From positions 239,200 to 303,199 of the forward strand of contig NW_019775957.1 in the NCBI RefSeq assembly GCF_001039355.2: 64,000 nucleotides of DNA, given 5' to 3'. The notes below the pieces were generated by a model that ran no database searches, was not told the DNA's origin, and saw nothing but the letters and a program-made list of their open reading frames with translations. Numbering within the stretch: position 1 is the stretch's first letter; each line of letters begins with the position of its first letter. Source of the DNA: Lingula anatina (lineage: Eukaryota > Brachiopoda > Lingulata > Lingulida > Lingulidae). Positions 17,751-30,300 of the stretch are shown here, one piece after another. The position numbers were made by a program, and so were the translations under genes.

Positions 17751-20700
17751 GGTGCTAAAGTGCGGCCAGAGCACCAAAATACATCTGCGCTCACTCTATG
17801 ATTACACCTGGACTATCCAGGAATCCCGATGCACATTTTGAACCCTGTGGATGGCCTTTAGACTTGAAGAGACCCAATCCAGGGTTGCTGAAAGAAATAA
17901 CAAGGCTGAGAAGAAAGAAAATGTTTTGATATTACAAGTTCAAATTAGGGCAGTACATCCTGTACATGCCAGTCAGGCCTGCCGGAGCACTCAACCATAG
18001 ACAAAACAAAAGGCTCACTTGAAAACACAACAACTTTAATTACCTTCTACATCTGCCTGGGCTGCTGCTGCTCCAAATCTGAGCATGATCATCAATTTAT
18101 CCCATGCAGGAAACTCCCATCCACAGGATATGTCAACACAATGTAATCACAAACAATCTACACCCTTTTCCCTTTATAGACTTCCCCTGCCCCAAGCACA
18201 CACGCAAACAAAGAAATGTGTCAAAAACAACACATTTTCTTCATCCTCATTGCCAATTTTTCAACAAACACATTAAGCAAGCATTTACATGCCAGATCTG
18301 TCATCACTCTGGGAATTTTATCTGGACAAAGTTCCTACCTCAGTTCCTTTTGCACATACAGTGTGAACACACAGGTCTGCAGGCAGCTGGGTGGTAAAAA
18401 ATCCAATATTCCCTGTGCTCTTACTTAGTGGACTCTATTCAAGCATATCTAATAGTCTTCCAAAAGACTACTTTATGTACACTAAATTGTGTTTTAGAAA
18501 TGATCCCTAGCAGAATACTACAGATGACAGCATGGAAATTCCTGAATCTCTCTAAATTTTTTTTTATGAAGCATCAACACTAAAATGTTGAAGCACAGAT
18601 TTTTTCGAAAAACAAATTACTAAGGAGCACTAGTACCTTTGGGTGTGCATCTGGCAGTATGCTTTCTGGGCCCTGCTTTCTGGGCAATGGCTTAATAACA
18701 ACACCACAATCAGGTCACCTTTTAATGCACTGCATGCTGCTTCTCATATTCCAACCATCTGGAATCTGGTGTAAGTTATAGGGAATCCTTCCCACAACTT
18801 AAAAAGATTTGGTCTGCCCAACTGACATTAGAACAACATCAAGGCAGCAAAGCTTGGATTACAGCATCACATCTGAGTTTAAAGATTAATGCTCATGTTA
18901 CTTGTAGCACCAAATCATTTTATCATCAAAATACATCTCAAACATTTATCCTCAGAATGCTGTTACACCATACATGTACCTATTCACAATCGGGGATTTT
19001 TTAAACATTAAGCTTGATAAGTAAATTACTTTAATTCAAATGATTGGCCTACATGTATGTCACCTCTGTCATTCTTGTACATGTGTATATGCACTGTGCA
19101 AACAATTAATCCTGTTCTACTTTGAGAAATTTAATTCTTTAAGTTATTTCTCCAAAGACTACATGAACAGTGCTATTTGTGGTACAGGTTTATTATAACC
19201 TCTTAACTCTGATGAGGTTAAGATCTAAAACAACCACATATGTTTCAATGGGTGCATTATTAGAAAGTGTACAAACATACTGTTTATGTCCTAATTTTTT
19301 TTTTAAAGTGAAATTAATAATTATTAATACAAATAAAAGTGTATGATAAGCACATTTTCACCACCAAACATCCACACAAAAATAAAATTTTAATATTCAT
19401 ACTTATGATAGTCCACAACAACAGAGATGATTAACGGTGCTCAAAAATACTTAAAAGTATGGTATCTACATGGAATACAGATTTAACATGTTGTTTTATA
19501 GTGAAACACAGTAGGTTTGTTATGGAGAGGATCATGAACATGCCCCCAATTTGCAAGATAACACAGTTGCTGTGAAACTGGAAGCTTAATTATTATTACT
19601 CAAAAGAAAAAAAATCATCACATGTACTTACATGTGTAGTAACTTTGAAAAGCTGAGAAAAAAGAAAACTAAGGCATACATGTTGTCCTAAGTTCTCAAT
19701 TGAGTGGGATGCATACAGTATGAGCCCTGATGCCAGCTAGCACATCAGAACAATTCCTGAAATATCAGAGGTCAAGTCAGGAAATAATGCATCCAGTAAA
19801 AAAACAGTTGATTTATTGTAACACCAACATTTAAGGGAAATGATGAAAGAAATGGGTCTTTGATCATTTGCAATTCTCTAAGTCTTACAAAAAAGATGTA
19901 AAGGAAATCTTAACACTCCTTAATTCATGTTTTTGGTTTTTTAAATGACCATTTCCTACAACTATGCAAATAAGAAAGTTAGATGTGCCTGCAGGCATAC
20001 ACACAGGCCCACTGTATAAACAACTTTTATTTCCAAAAAATGTTAAAATTTTCTGTAAGATTCTCTCAAGATTTCAAGTAATATACTAATGAATAATGAA
20101 ACCTTGAAACTGGACATGCTCCAGGATTCTATAACAGAGAACAGAATATGATCATAATGATATAATGAGCATATGCAGCCTACTGCAGGTAGATGTAGCT
20201 CTTTGTCATCAGAATTAACTTCATGTTTTGTTGTGTACATACCAGTAATTGTCAGATGTATGACGATGCCCCTGAAAGTGCTAAGAGTGACTATTACTGC
20301 ACTCTATTTTTTAATTAAAACTGTTTTAATCTTCTTTAGCAGAACAAGTCTTATTCCATTTCATGCCATAACCCCCCATAGTCTCTGTATGATTTTGCAC
20401 TGTTTGAAAATTTGGTCATACTGTATGTCGTATTTCATATCCAAAACAGTTTTAGTTTAATATCATCCATATCCTGTCTAGGAAACAATGTTATTGGAAA
20501 TAGGAGACCACTGAAATGATCATCTTTTCAAAAGTATCAAATGTAGTATTTATTATTGTTTGTCCAAATTATGAAATTTAAAAAAAATCATAACTTTATA
20601 AAGTTATTTTATTCAAGTCATTTGCCAACTTCCACACACAGGAATGTTTCATATACATGTATTTCCTACAATTAAAAAAAAACCTGATTCTTTAATCGAG

Positions 20701-20976
20701 ACATGTTGTTCAATTCTATGAGAGCACTTTCTTAAACTTCATTATGCATTAATAAATAATAACATTTTTTCTCTATCAGAAAAGATCTACAATCACAAAG
20801 TGTAGCATGAAAAATGGGAAAGAGAGATGGCCCCTTCTTCTAAACTATAACACAAAAATCCCCTTATAAAATGTTAATATGCAGTTTTGGATGAACATGG
20901 TGTAAGTCATAATTCAAGCACATTAAAAAATCAAGTAACATCATAATAATTATAACAAGAAACATTCACCTTTTGT
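17497..20976. repeat. Copy A of a 3.48-kb direct duplication
   Basis: Nearly identical to 20978-24435 at a constant offset of 3481 near its start; the two abut at a single N (20977). Copy A carries the FREM1 first coding exon, its 5' UTR splice acceptor (17889-17888), a likely 5' UTR exon with donor at 18043-18042, and 5' flank. Copies differ by substitutions and small indels: for example a GGGCCCTGCTTTCT duplication near 18668 only in A, and about 11 extra bases near 21905 only in B. That pattern fits two haplotypes placed end to end. Confidence 0.93.
17751..18100 (-). promoter_or_regulatory. FREM1: FREM1 5' UTR and upstream exon
   Basis: Upstream of the ATG at 17750 there is a good acceptor on the minus strand (TTTCTTTCAG, ending at 17888), so the coding first exon probably begins at 17887 with about 137 nt of 5' UTR. 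A donor at 18043-18042 (AGAAG|GTAATT) suggests a preceding non-coding exon ending at 18044. The transcription start is not identifiable and no TATA box is obvious. Confidence 0.45.
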
Positions 20977-20977
20977 N

Positions 20978-23900
20978 TAATAAAGCTACAGGACAAGGTT
21001 CTAACTCACCTTTGGCTCAATATCTCCAACTCGCTGAGTCATAGGGTCTGGTATCACCTCCACCTTGCAAATGTCTTTTTCTTGGGGAATGTTGAACACC
21101 ATATCTCCTGGCTTCAGATACACCTGTCTACCAATATCCACCACCAAGTCTCTCCTCTGCTGCAAAAGTTTGCCATTGGTAAGAGCTGCCACAGTAACAC
21201 AGAGATAAATAACTAAACCAACAGTTGCCATGGTGCTAAAGTGCGGCCAGAGCACCAAAATACATCTGCGCTCACTCTATGATTACACCTGGACTATCCA
21301 TGAATCCCGATGCACATTTTGAACCCTGTGGATGGCCTTTAGACTTGAAGAGACCCAATCCAGGGTTGCTGAAAGAAATAACAAGGCTGAGAAGAAAGAA
21401 AATGTTTTGATATTACAAGTTCAAATTAGGGCAGTACATCCTGTACATGCCAGTCAGGCCTGCCGGAGCACTCAACCATAGACAAAACAAAAGGCTCACT
21501 TGAAAACACAACAACTTTAATTACCTTCTACATCTGCCTGGGCTGCTGCTGCTCTAAATCTGAGCATGATCATCACTTTATCCCATGCAGGAAACTCCCA
21601 TCCACAGGATATGTCAACACAATGTAATCACAAACAATCTACACCCTTTTCCCTTTATAGACTTCCCCTGCCCCAAGCACACACGCAAACAAAGAAATGT
21701 GTCAAAAACAACACATTTTCTTCATCCTCATTGCCAATTTTTCAACAAACACATTAAGCAAGCATTTACATGCCAGATCTGTCATCACTCTGGGAATTTT
21801 ATCTGGACAAAGTTCCTACCTCAGTACCTTTTGCACATACAGTGTGAACACACAGGTCTGCAGGCAGCTGGGTGGTAAAAAATCCAATATTCCCTGTGCT
21901 CTTACTGGGCCCCTCTTACTTAGTGGACTCTATTCAAGCATATCTAATAGTCTTCCAAAAGACTACTTTATGTACACTAAATTGTGTTTTAGAAATGATC
22001 CCTAGCAGAATACTACAGATGACAGCATGGAAATTCCTGAATCTCTCTAAAATTTCTTTTATGAAGCATCAACACTAAAATGTTGAAGCACAGATTTTTT
22101 CGAAAAACAAATTACTAAGGAGCACTAGTACCTTTGGGTGTGCATCTGGCAGTATGCTTTCTGGGCAATGGCTTAATAACAACACCACAATCAGGTCACC
22201 TTTTAATGCACTGCATGCTGCTTCTCATATTCCAACCATCTGGAATCTGGTGTAAGTTATAGGGAATCCTTCCTACAACTTAAAAAGATTTGGTCTGCCC
22301 AACTGACATTAGAACAACATCAAGGCAGCAAAGCTTGGATTACAGCATCACATCTGAGTTTAAAGATTAATGCTCATGTTACTTGTAGCACCAAATCATT
22401 TTATCATCAAAATACATCTCAAACATTTATCCTCAGAATGCTGTTACACCATACCTATTCACTATCAGGGATTTTTTAAACATTAAGCTTGATAAGTAAA
22501 TTACTTTAATTCAAATGATTGACCTACATGTATGTCACCTCTGTCATTCTTGTACATGTGTATATGCACTGTGCAAACAATTAATCCTGTTCTGCTTTGA
22601 GAAATTTAATTCTTTAAGTTATTTCTCCAAAGACTACATGAACAGTGCTATTTGTGGTACAGGTTTATTATAACCTCTTCACTCTGATGAGGTTAAGATC
22701 TAAAACAACCACATATGTTTCAATGGGTGCATTATTAGAAAGTGTACAAACATACTGTTTATGTCCTAAATTTTTATTTTTAAAAGTGAAATTAATAGTT
22801 ATTAATACAAATAAAAGTGTATGATAAGCACATTTTCACCACCAAACATCCACACAAAAATAAAATTTTAATATTCATACTTATGATAGTCCACAACAAC
22901 AGAGATGATTAACGGTGCTCAAAAATACTTAAAAGTATGGTATCTACATGGAATACAGATTTAACATGTTGTTTTATAGTGAAACATAGTAGGTTTGTTA
23001 TGGAGAGGATCTTGAACATGCCCCCAATTTGCAAGATAACACAGTTGCTGTGAAACTGGAAGCTTAATTATTATTACTCAAAAGAAAAAAAATCATCACA
23101 TGTATTTATATGTGTATCAACTTTGAAAAGCTGAGAAAAAGAGAACTAAAGCATACATGTTGTCCTAAGTTCTCAATTGAGTGGGATGCATACAGTAATA
23201 GCCCTGATGCCAGCACATCAGAACAATTCCTGAAATATCAGAGGTCAAGTCAGGAAATAATGCATCCATGAAAAACAGTTGATTTATTGTAACACCAACA
23301 TTTAAGGGAAATGATGAAAGAAATGGGTCTTTGATCATTTGCAATTCTCTAAGTCTTACAAAAGAGATGTAAAGGAAATCTTAACACTCCTTAATTCATG
23401 TTTTTGGTTTTTTAAATGGCCATTTCCAACAACTATGCAAATAAAAAAGTTAGATGTGCCTGAAGGCATACACACAGGCCCACTGTATAAACAACTTTTA
23501 TTTCCAAAAAATGTTAAAATTTTCTGTAAGATTCTCTCAAGATTTCAAGTAATATACTAATGAATAATATGAAACCTTGAAACTGGAAATGCTCCAGGAT
23601 GCTATAACAGAGAACAGATGATCAGAATGATATAATGAGCATATGCAGCCTACTGTTGGTAGATGTAACTCTTTGTCATCAGAATTAACTTTATCTTTTG
23701 TTGTGCACATACCAGTAATTGTCAGGTGTATGACGATGCCCCTGAAAGTGCTTAGTGTGACTATTACTGCACTCCATTTTTTAATTAGAACTGTTTTAAT
23801 CTTCTTTAGCAGAACAAGTCTTATTCCATTTCATGCCATAACCCCCCATAGTCTCTGTATGATTTTGCACTGTTTGAAAATTTGGTCATACTAGTACTGT

Positions 23901-24435
23901 ATGTCGTATTTCATATCCAAAACAGTTTTAGTTTAATATCATCCATATCCTGTCTAGGAAACAATGTTATTGGAAATAGGAGACCACTGAAATGATCATC
24001 TTTTCAAAAGTATCAAATGTAGTATTTATTATTGTTTGTCCAAATTATGAAATTAAAAAAAAATCATAACTTTATAAAGTTATTTTATTCAAGTCATTTG
24101 CCAACTTCCATACACAGGAATGTTTCATATACATGTATTTCCTACAATTAAAAAAAAACTGATTCTTTAATCGAGACATGTTGTTCACTTTCTTAAACTT
24201 CATTATCCATTAATAAATAATAACATTTTTTCTCTATCAGAAAAGATCTACAATCACAAAGTGTAGCATGAAAAATGGGAAAGAGAGATGGCCCCTTCTT
24301 CTAAACTTTAACACAAAAATCCCCTTATAAAATGTTAATATGCAGTTTTGGATGAACATGGTGTAAGTCATAATTCAAGCACATTAAAAAATCAAGTAAC
24401 ATCATAATAATTATAACAAGAAACATTCACCTTTT
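20978..24435. repeat. Copy B of the 3.48-kb direct duplication
   Basis: Second copy of 17497-20976, beginning immediately after the N at 20977. Unlike copy A it runs without a break into the sequence that follows (cattcaccttttattctgctgac), so B joins naturally to its right flank, while A joins naturally to its left flank (FREM1 intron 1). The remainder is non-coding apart from the repeated FREM1 exon. Confidence 0.93.
21010..21231 (-). CDS. FREM1: Second assembly copy of the FREM1 signal-peptide exon
   Basis: Base for base the same coding content as 17529-17750: ATG at 21231, signal peptide, FREM N-terminal segment, and donor at 21009-21008. Because it sits inside a duplicated block bounded by a single N, it is probably the other allele of the same exon and not a second gene or an alternative promoter. 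It should be counted once. Confidence 0.7.
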
Positions 24436-25851
24436 ATTCTGCTGACTCCAGGTACGCATCAGACCACTAAACAGATCACATTATTCTGTTACATCAAATA
24501 GGATTAAATCACATAAAAAAACACATCCACCAAGAAACTTAGAACACTGGTACAGGCATCTTATCAGTATGTATATATCAGTGGCGTCTAGATCCAGCAT
24601 GTCAGGTCTTAAATGGCTTAAATGAGTTATTGGCTTACAAGTGAATATAGCTTCTCAAGCATGTTTGAACATTTTGTCTAGACTAGTTTAAAGATTATAT
24701 ACAAGCATGATTAACAATTTCTGGTTTTTCCCCCATTTTGTGCAGAAGTTGTAGAAGGTTATTTGAAAGCTGTGCATTGCCTACGTAAGTATAAATGCTA
24801 TCTTTCATTATCTAAATCTGCTGTGTGTTTATTTTGAATAACTGTTACATTTGTACAAAAATAACAAAGTTGGTACTTTAAGTTAATATCTTTATCATGG
24901 TGTGTGATGCAGAAAATGATAGCTGACATATACCACTTTAATTTCAGAAATAAGTAAAGAAGTCCTAGAAAAGAGAATACAGATACTAGTACTATATTGA
25001 ATATCTTTAATCTAAGTTTTGACTGTCAGATTAATCTTGTCTGGCCTAAAATAAATGTTCTTATCTTGAATAAACACGCCTTGCAATTAGTCTCAGTATT
25101 TCATAACTCTTATGATCTCAGTGTTCTGTTTTCATTAAAACATGAAATTGATATGCAACAGACATTCAGCTGAACGAAAACAAGTTCTTAACAAAAAAAA
25201 AAAAAATAATAATAATAATAATAATAGTCAAATTGAAGCAACCTGCTACAATGCTTTACATATTAGTAGACAATCAATTTAAAATTGACATCATATTTTT
25301 TTGTAAATCACGCAGTTCAAATGTGTGAGAATAAAAACCCCAACAGCCCACATGATGAACATGTATAACCATTCATGACATATATAGACCTAATCACAGT
25401 AAATGAATCATTTGTAAAGCATCATCCTTTCAAATCAGATTGATCAATAAAAAATCCTGGTATAAAATAAAAAATTCAATGTGATAACCGAAGCGTCTAC
25501 TTAACTTTTCCTGTTTAGAAGTTCTTGTACATTAAGGCATCAAAGTGACACATGCATGCACAGTGACCATCTTATGTCCTTTCTTATATTCCCCAACACA
25601 TTGTTTATCCTACCGACAGAGTAAAAATTGGCATTGCACTAATTTGATAACTGACTTTTAATCTAAGTGGAAGTCTACATCTTGGAAAGTTTTTGCTGAA
25701 TTAATCCAACCTGGAAATAACAAGAAAACTAATATCAAACACAAATCATGAATGTCTAAACCTGTCAATCAAATGTCCAAGTTTGTATCAATCAAAAAGG
25801 TGTGAAATTCAAGGAATATAACAGAGTATACTTCACTTAAAGTTTAAAAAA
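24332..25851. repeat. Copy 1 of a 1520-bp exact direct duplication
   Basis: Appears identical to 25853-27372 (offset 1521, single N at 25852 between them). It includes an A-run followed by an AAT microsatellite near 25195-25226, and a second copy of the last CC2D1A coding exon (25710-25675). No difference was noticed by eye between the copies, unlike the other two duplications in the window. Confidence 0.95.
25675..25710 (-). CDS. CC2D1A: Second assembly copy of the last CC2D1A coding exon
   Basis: Identical to 27196-27231: acceptor TTATTTCCAG, eleven codons (VGLIQQKLSKM) and a TAG stop. It lies within the exact 1520-bp duplication that ends at an N, so it is almost certainly an assembly echo and not an alternative exon. 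Confidence 0.7.
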   Translation of the reverse strand, partial: VGLIQQKLSKM

Positions 25852-25852
25852 N

Positions 25853-27372
25853 ATGTTAATATGCAGTTTTGGATGAACATGGTGTAAGTCATAATTCAAG
25901 CACATTAAAAAATCAAGTAACATCATAATAATTATAACAAGAAACATTCACCTTTTATTCTGCTGACTCCAGGTACGCATCAGACCACTAAACAGATCAC
26001 ATTATTCTGTTACATCAAATAGGATTAAATCACATAAAAAAACACATCCACCAAGAAACTTAGAACACTGGTACAGGCATCTTATCAGTATGTATATATC
26101 AGTGGCGTCTAGATCCAGCATGTCAGGTCTTAAATGGCTTAAATGAGTTATTGGCTTACAAGTGAATATAGCTTCTCAAGCATGTTTGAACATTTTGTCT
26201 AGACTAGTTTAAAGATTATATACAAGCATGATTAACAATTTCTGGTTTTTCCCCCATTTTGTGCAGAAGTTGTAGAAGGTTATTTGAAAGCTGTGCATTG
26301 CCTACGTAAGTATAAATGCTATCTTTCATTATCTAAATCTGCTGTGTGTTTATTTTGAATAACTGTTACATTTGTACAAAAATAACAAAGTTGGTACTTT
26401 AAGTTAATATCTTTATCATGGTGTGTGATGCAGAAAATGATAGCTGACATATACCACTTTAATTTCAGAAATAAGTAAAGAAGTCCTAGAAAAGAGAATA
26501 CAGATACTAGTACTATATTGAATATCTTTAATCTAAGTTTTGACTGTCAGATTAATCTTGTCTGGCCTAAAATAAATGTTCTTATCTTGAATAAACACGC
26601 CTTGCAATTAGTCTCAGTATTTCATAACTCTTATGATCTCAGTGTTCTGTTTTCATTAAAACATGAAATTGATATGCAACAGACATTCAGCTGAACGAAA
26701 ACAAGTTCTTAACAAAAAAAAAAAAAATAATAATAATAATAATAATAGTCAAATTGAAGCAACCTGCTACAATGCTTTACATATTAGTAGACAATCAATT
26801 TAAAATTGACATCATATTTTTTTGTAAATCACGCAGTTCAAATGTGTGAGAATAAAAACCCCAACAGCCCACATGATGAACATGTATAACCATTCATGAC
26901 ATATATAGACCTAATCACAGTAAATGAATCATTTGTAAAGCATCATCCTTTCAAATCAGATTGATCAATAAAAAATCCTGGTATAAAATAAAAAATTCAA
27001 TGTGATAACCGAAGCGTCTACTTAACTTTTCCTGTTTAGAAGTTCTTGTACATTAAGGCATCAAAGTGACACATGCATGCACAGTGACCATCTTATGTCC
27101 TTTCTTATATTCCCCAACACATTGTTTATCCTACCGACAGAGTAAAAATTGGCATTGCACTAATTTGATAACTGACTTTTAATCTAAGTGGAAGTCTACA
27201 TCTTGGAAAGTTTTTGCTGAATTAATCCAACCTGGAAATAACAAGAAAACTAATATCAAACACAAATCATGAATGTCTAAACCTGTCAATCAAATGTCCA
27301 AGTTTGTATCAATCAAAAAGGTGTGAAATTCAAGGAATATAACAGAGTATACTTCACTTAAAGTTTAAAAAA
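25853..27372. repeat. Copy 2 of the 1520-bp exact direct duplication
   Basis: Second copy, beginning right after the N at 25852 and passing into unique CC2D1A intron sequence at 27373. It carries the final CC2D1A exon used in the gene model. The part below 27196 would be CC2D1A 3' UTR and intergenic sequence; a minus-strand AATAAA lies at 26354-26349. Confidence 0.95.
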
Positions 27373-30300
27373 GAGGCCACAAAAGGTCCTATTTTGTTTA
27401 AAGGCTAAAATATTTTTAACAAGATACTGGAAAACTGCCTGTATACTAGCACTCATAAGGCATTTGCATAAATTTAACTAAAATGCATCTTTCCAGAAAA
27501 TTAAAATTACATGCCAGCTGGGACATCCATGACTGAAATCATTGCTTACCTCGTTCTCCACACATTTCTTCTTTGTCAGTGCAATTTGTGCCTTGTCTTT
27601 TTGCCCTTCTTTTGCCAACTTCACTGCCTCCTGGTGGTACACTGTCGCAGTCCTCGCTATATCATCCATGTAAGCTGAAAAAGAGTAAAAAAAATATATA
27701 AACAGGCAGTCATATACACACAATAAGACAATATTTTCACTGCAAATCACCACAAGGCATATCACAACTATCCAATGCTTCAACTTTTCATTGTATAGGT
27801 ATTTAAAATAAACTAAATAAACAGGCTCAACTAAAGCCAACTGAAGCCAAACAAACATTTTTGCCTAGGAATTAAAGCTATCCTTCCTTGCTGTGTGTGT
27901 TTATAAATGTCCTAAAGTCATATTTATATGTCCTAATTGCAAACTGTTTAACTTCTTTCCCAATTAAAACTTTATAAAAATTATAAATCCTTTAATAAAA
28001 GTACCCAATGTCAGGGTTTTCTTCTGAAAAGTCTATGGCATTCTAAGTGATTGGTCAGCTTTAATTTCACTAGGTATTGTTTTTATGATGTAAATTTGTT
28101 TTCATAGACCCTTTTTTTACCTTTAAGTGAATTCACTCCCCCTTGCTTCAATATGGCCGTCTGCTGCTCTATTTGCTTTTGGTATTGTTCACTTTTCTTC
28201 CTCAAAGCCTGCTCTTGGACAGGTTTTAAGATACCCCTGTATTTGGCGATCTAAAAAGAAAATATGAAATTGCAAGAAAGTCAATTTTTACCAATGACTG
28301 CATTTTATGAAAAAACAATAGCACAATTTACTTAAATTATTTGAAAATGATTATATCAAGTAATATAAAGGCAAATCTGCAGAAAAAAAGTTTTTAAACT
28401 TTAAATTGGATACATTTTATTCAGAAAATTTCTTTTTTTACTGTCTTAGTGAGAGTAATTTTGGTAATAATGATGCAATTACCTGTTTATCCACCAAGTC
28501 TTTCTCATACCGCAGCACTTCCATGCTGACCACTTCCCTACTGTAACAATATAACAAGATTAATAGCAAGACCGTATTTTAAACAAATGCCTTTATTCTC
28601 TTATTCAAATGAATAAACATTGAATATTCTAATATTAAACAAACCATTCAGGAACTGAATATAAACACAATTAAAATATGAAAAAAAACTTTTTCAAAAT
28701 TGAGATTATATGCACTTATCATTATAATGGACGGTACTTGTAAAAGGATTTATACATAATGTTCTGGAGTGATGTTCAGGTACTAAACAACCCATTTCTC
28801 AACCTAGCTGGTTGCACTTCAGAAATGTCTTTCAGTTAAGAAATTGCTTAACCATATAACATATAACAATTATTCTTAAACTGTATTCATAGGTCAGTTA
28901 ACTTTGTCCATTTGGCTTGACATGTAGTATGTTCTGAACAGTTTAAGTCCCAAGGTTCACCTAACTAACAAACAAATTTTAAAAAATGACAAAATATCAC
29001 AGACTTATCTTAAAAATAACAATATCGAACTAAGTGTATATTATTAAATAAATTAAATTAATTCTCATCAAAATGTTTGTCTCTTTATACAATGTGACCA
29101 TGAAGCTTCTTAGTTACACAAGCCATGCAATGACTATTATTTTTGATAATTTTTTCTCTTTAAAAAGGTGAAAATAACTAGATGGACTGGTAAAATCTTG
29201 GAGCCTAGCCCTTTCACAAAAACTGACATGAAAAAATCTTTCTCTTTTTTCCTTGAAGGCAGGGAATATGAACATGATAGCATCACTTTTCTACTAAAGA
29301 CAGACGGAGTCTTTTTAGGTGCAATGAATTCTCATCTCTCTCTATGCTGTTGTCTGTGCTGCTAATGTCTTGAGTTTCATGCCAACAGGCACATTTTTGA
29401 TTTTCTGCAGGGAGAAAAGCAAGTATTACCTAGTTACACGTGGTCTTTCTTAACAAAAAAAAAAAAAAAAATTCTGATAAAACATACTTTTGTAAAATAC
29501 TCAATAACACATAACAAGTTATATTGTATAAATTATCTCATTTACAATAATAAAAAAGCTACTTATCATGACATGTTTTTCAATTAATTCCATGTTTTTA
29601 AGCTTACACAAATAGCACTCAAGGAAATCAATTAATCATATAAAGGCTTTTCATATGACACAGTGGATTGAGAAGTGCAACCAGAATATTTGTCAAGAGA
29701 AAGACCATGGGATACACACCAAGTAGATGACATATCAAAGGTACAGTCTTAAACCTGTATGATGGAATTGTTTTTGAGGACCACACAAGACGACAACCAA
29801 ATGTAAGGGCAGCCTAATACAATGGGCTATTACTTAGCACAAGGCTCAGGCTTAATGCAGACACATGGTCCAGTCAAACTGCTTTAATGCACTGAACAAC
29901 TTCACCTATCTTATTTCTTTGAGTCTTAGACTCCGTTCACATGAAAAATCTATTTTCTAAAAATCTATTTTCTATTCGCGGTATCTTGTGATCATTCCGA
30001 GCGCAGCCGAGAATTAATTACAGCTTTGGAAGTAACTGGCTCGCGCTGCCAATAATTACGCCACGGAGTATTCAGGGCACAGACCGTGATCACAAGATAC
30101 CACGAATAGAAAATAGATTTTTAGAAAATAGATTTTTCATGTGAATGAAGCCTTATATTTGAAATAAACGGCACATAAAATGGTTTTCTAAAAACATGCT
30201 GAGTTTTCTTAGTTTTACACCATGCTCACATAAGATATGCAAAAAATGAGGTTAAATGAACAATTTACCACTCAAATAAGATTCTGATACTGCCAGGAGC

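Noticed and set aside
17751-17777. Upstream extension of the FREM1 frame (VLWPHFST before MATVG)
   Set aside because: It has no ATG in frame (the codon there is TTG); the first ATG at 17750 gives a clean signal peptide.
17529-21231. Tandem duplicate FREM1 first exons as alternative promoters or a second gene
   Set aside because: The copies abut at a single N and differ like alleles; unmerged haplotypes explain this without a biological duplication.
29270-29410. Alternative last exon of CC2D1A (acceptor CTCCCTGCAG near 29411)
   Set aside because: It does not match the phase left by exon 24, while joining exon 24 directly to 28540 gives the CC2D1A-type C-terminus in frame. A rare isoform cannot be excluded.
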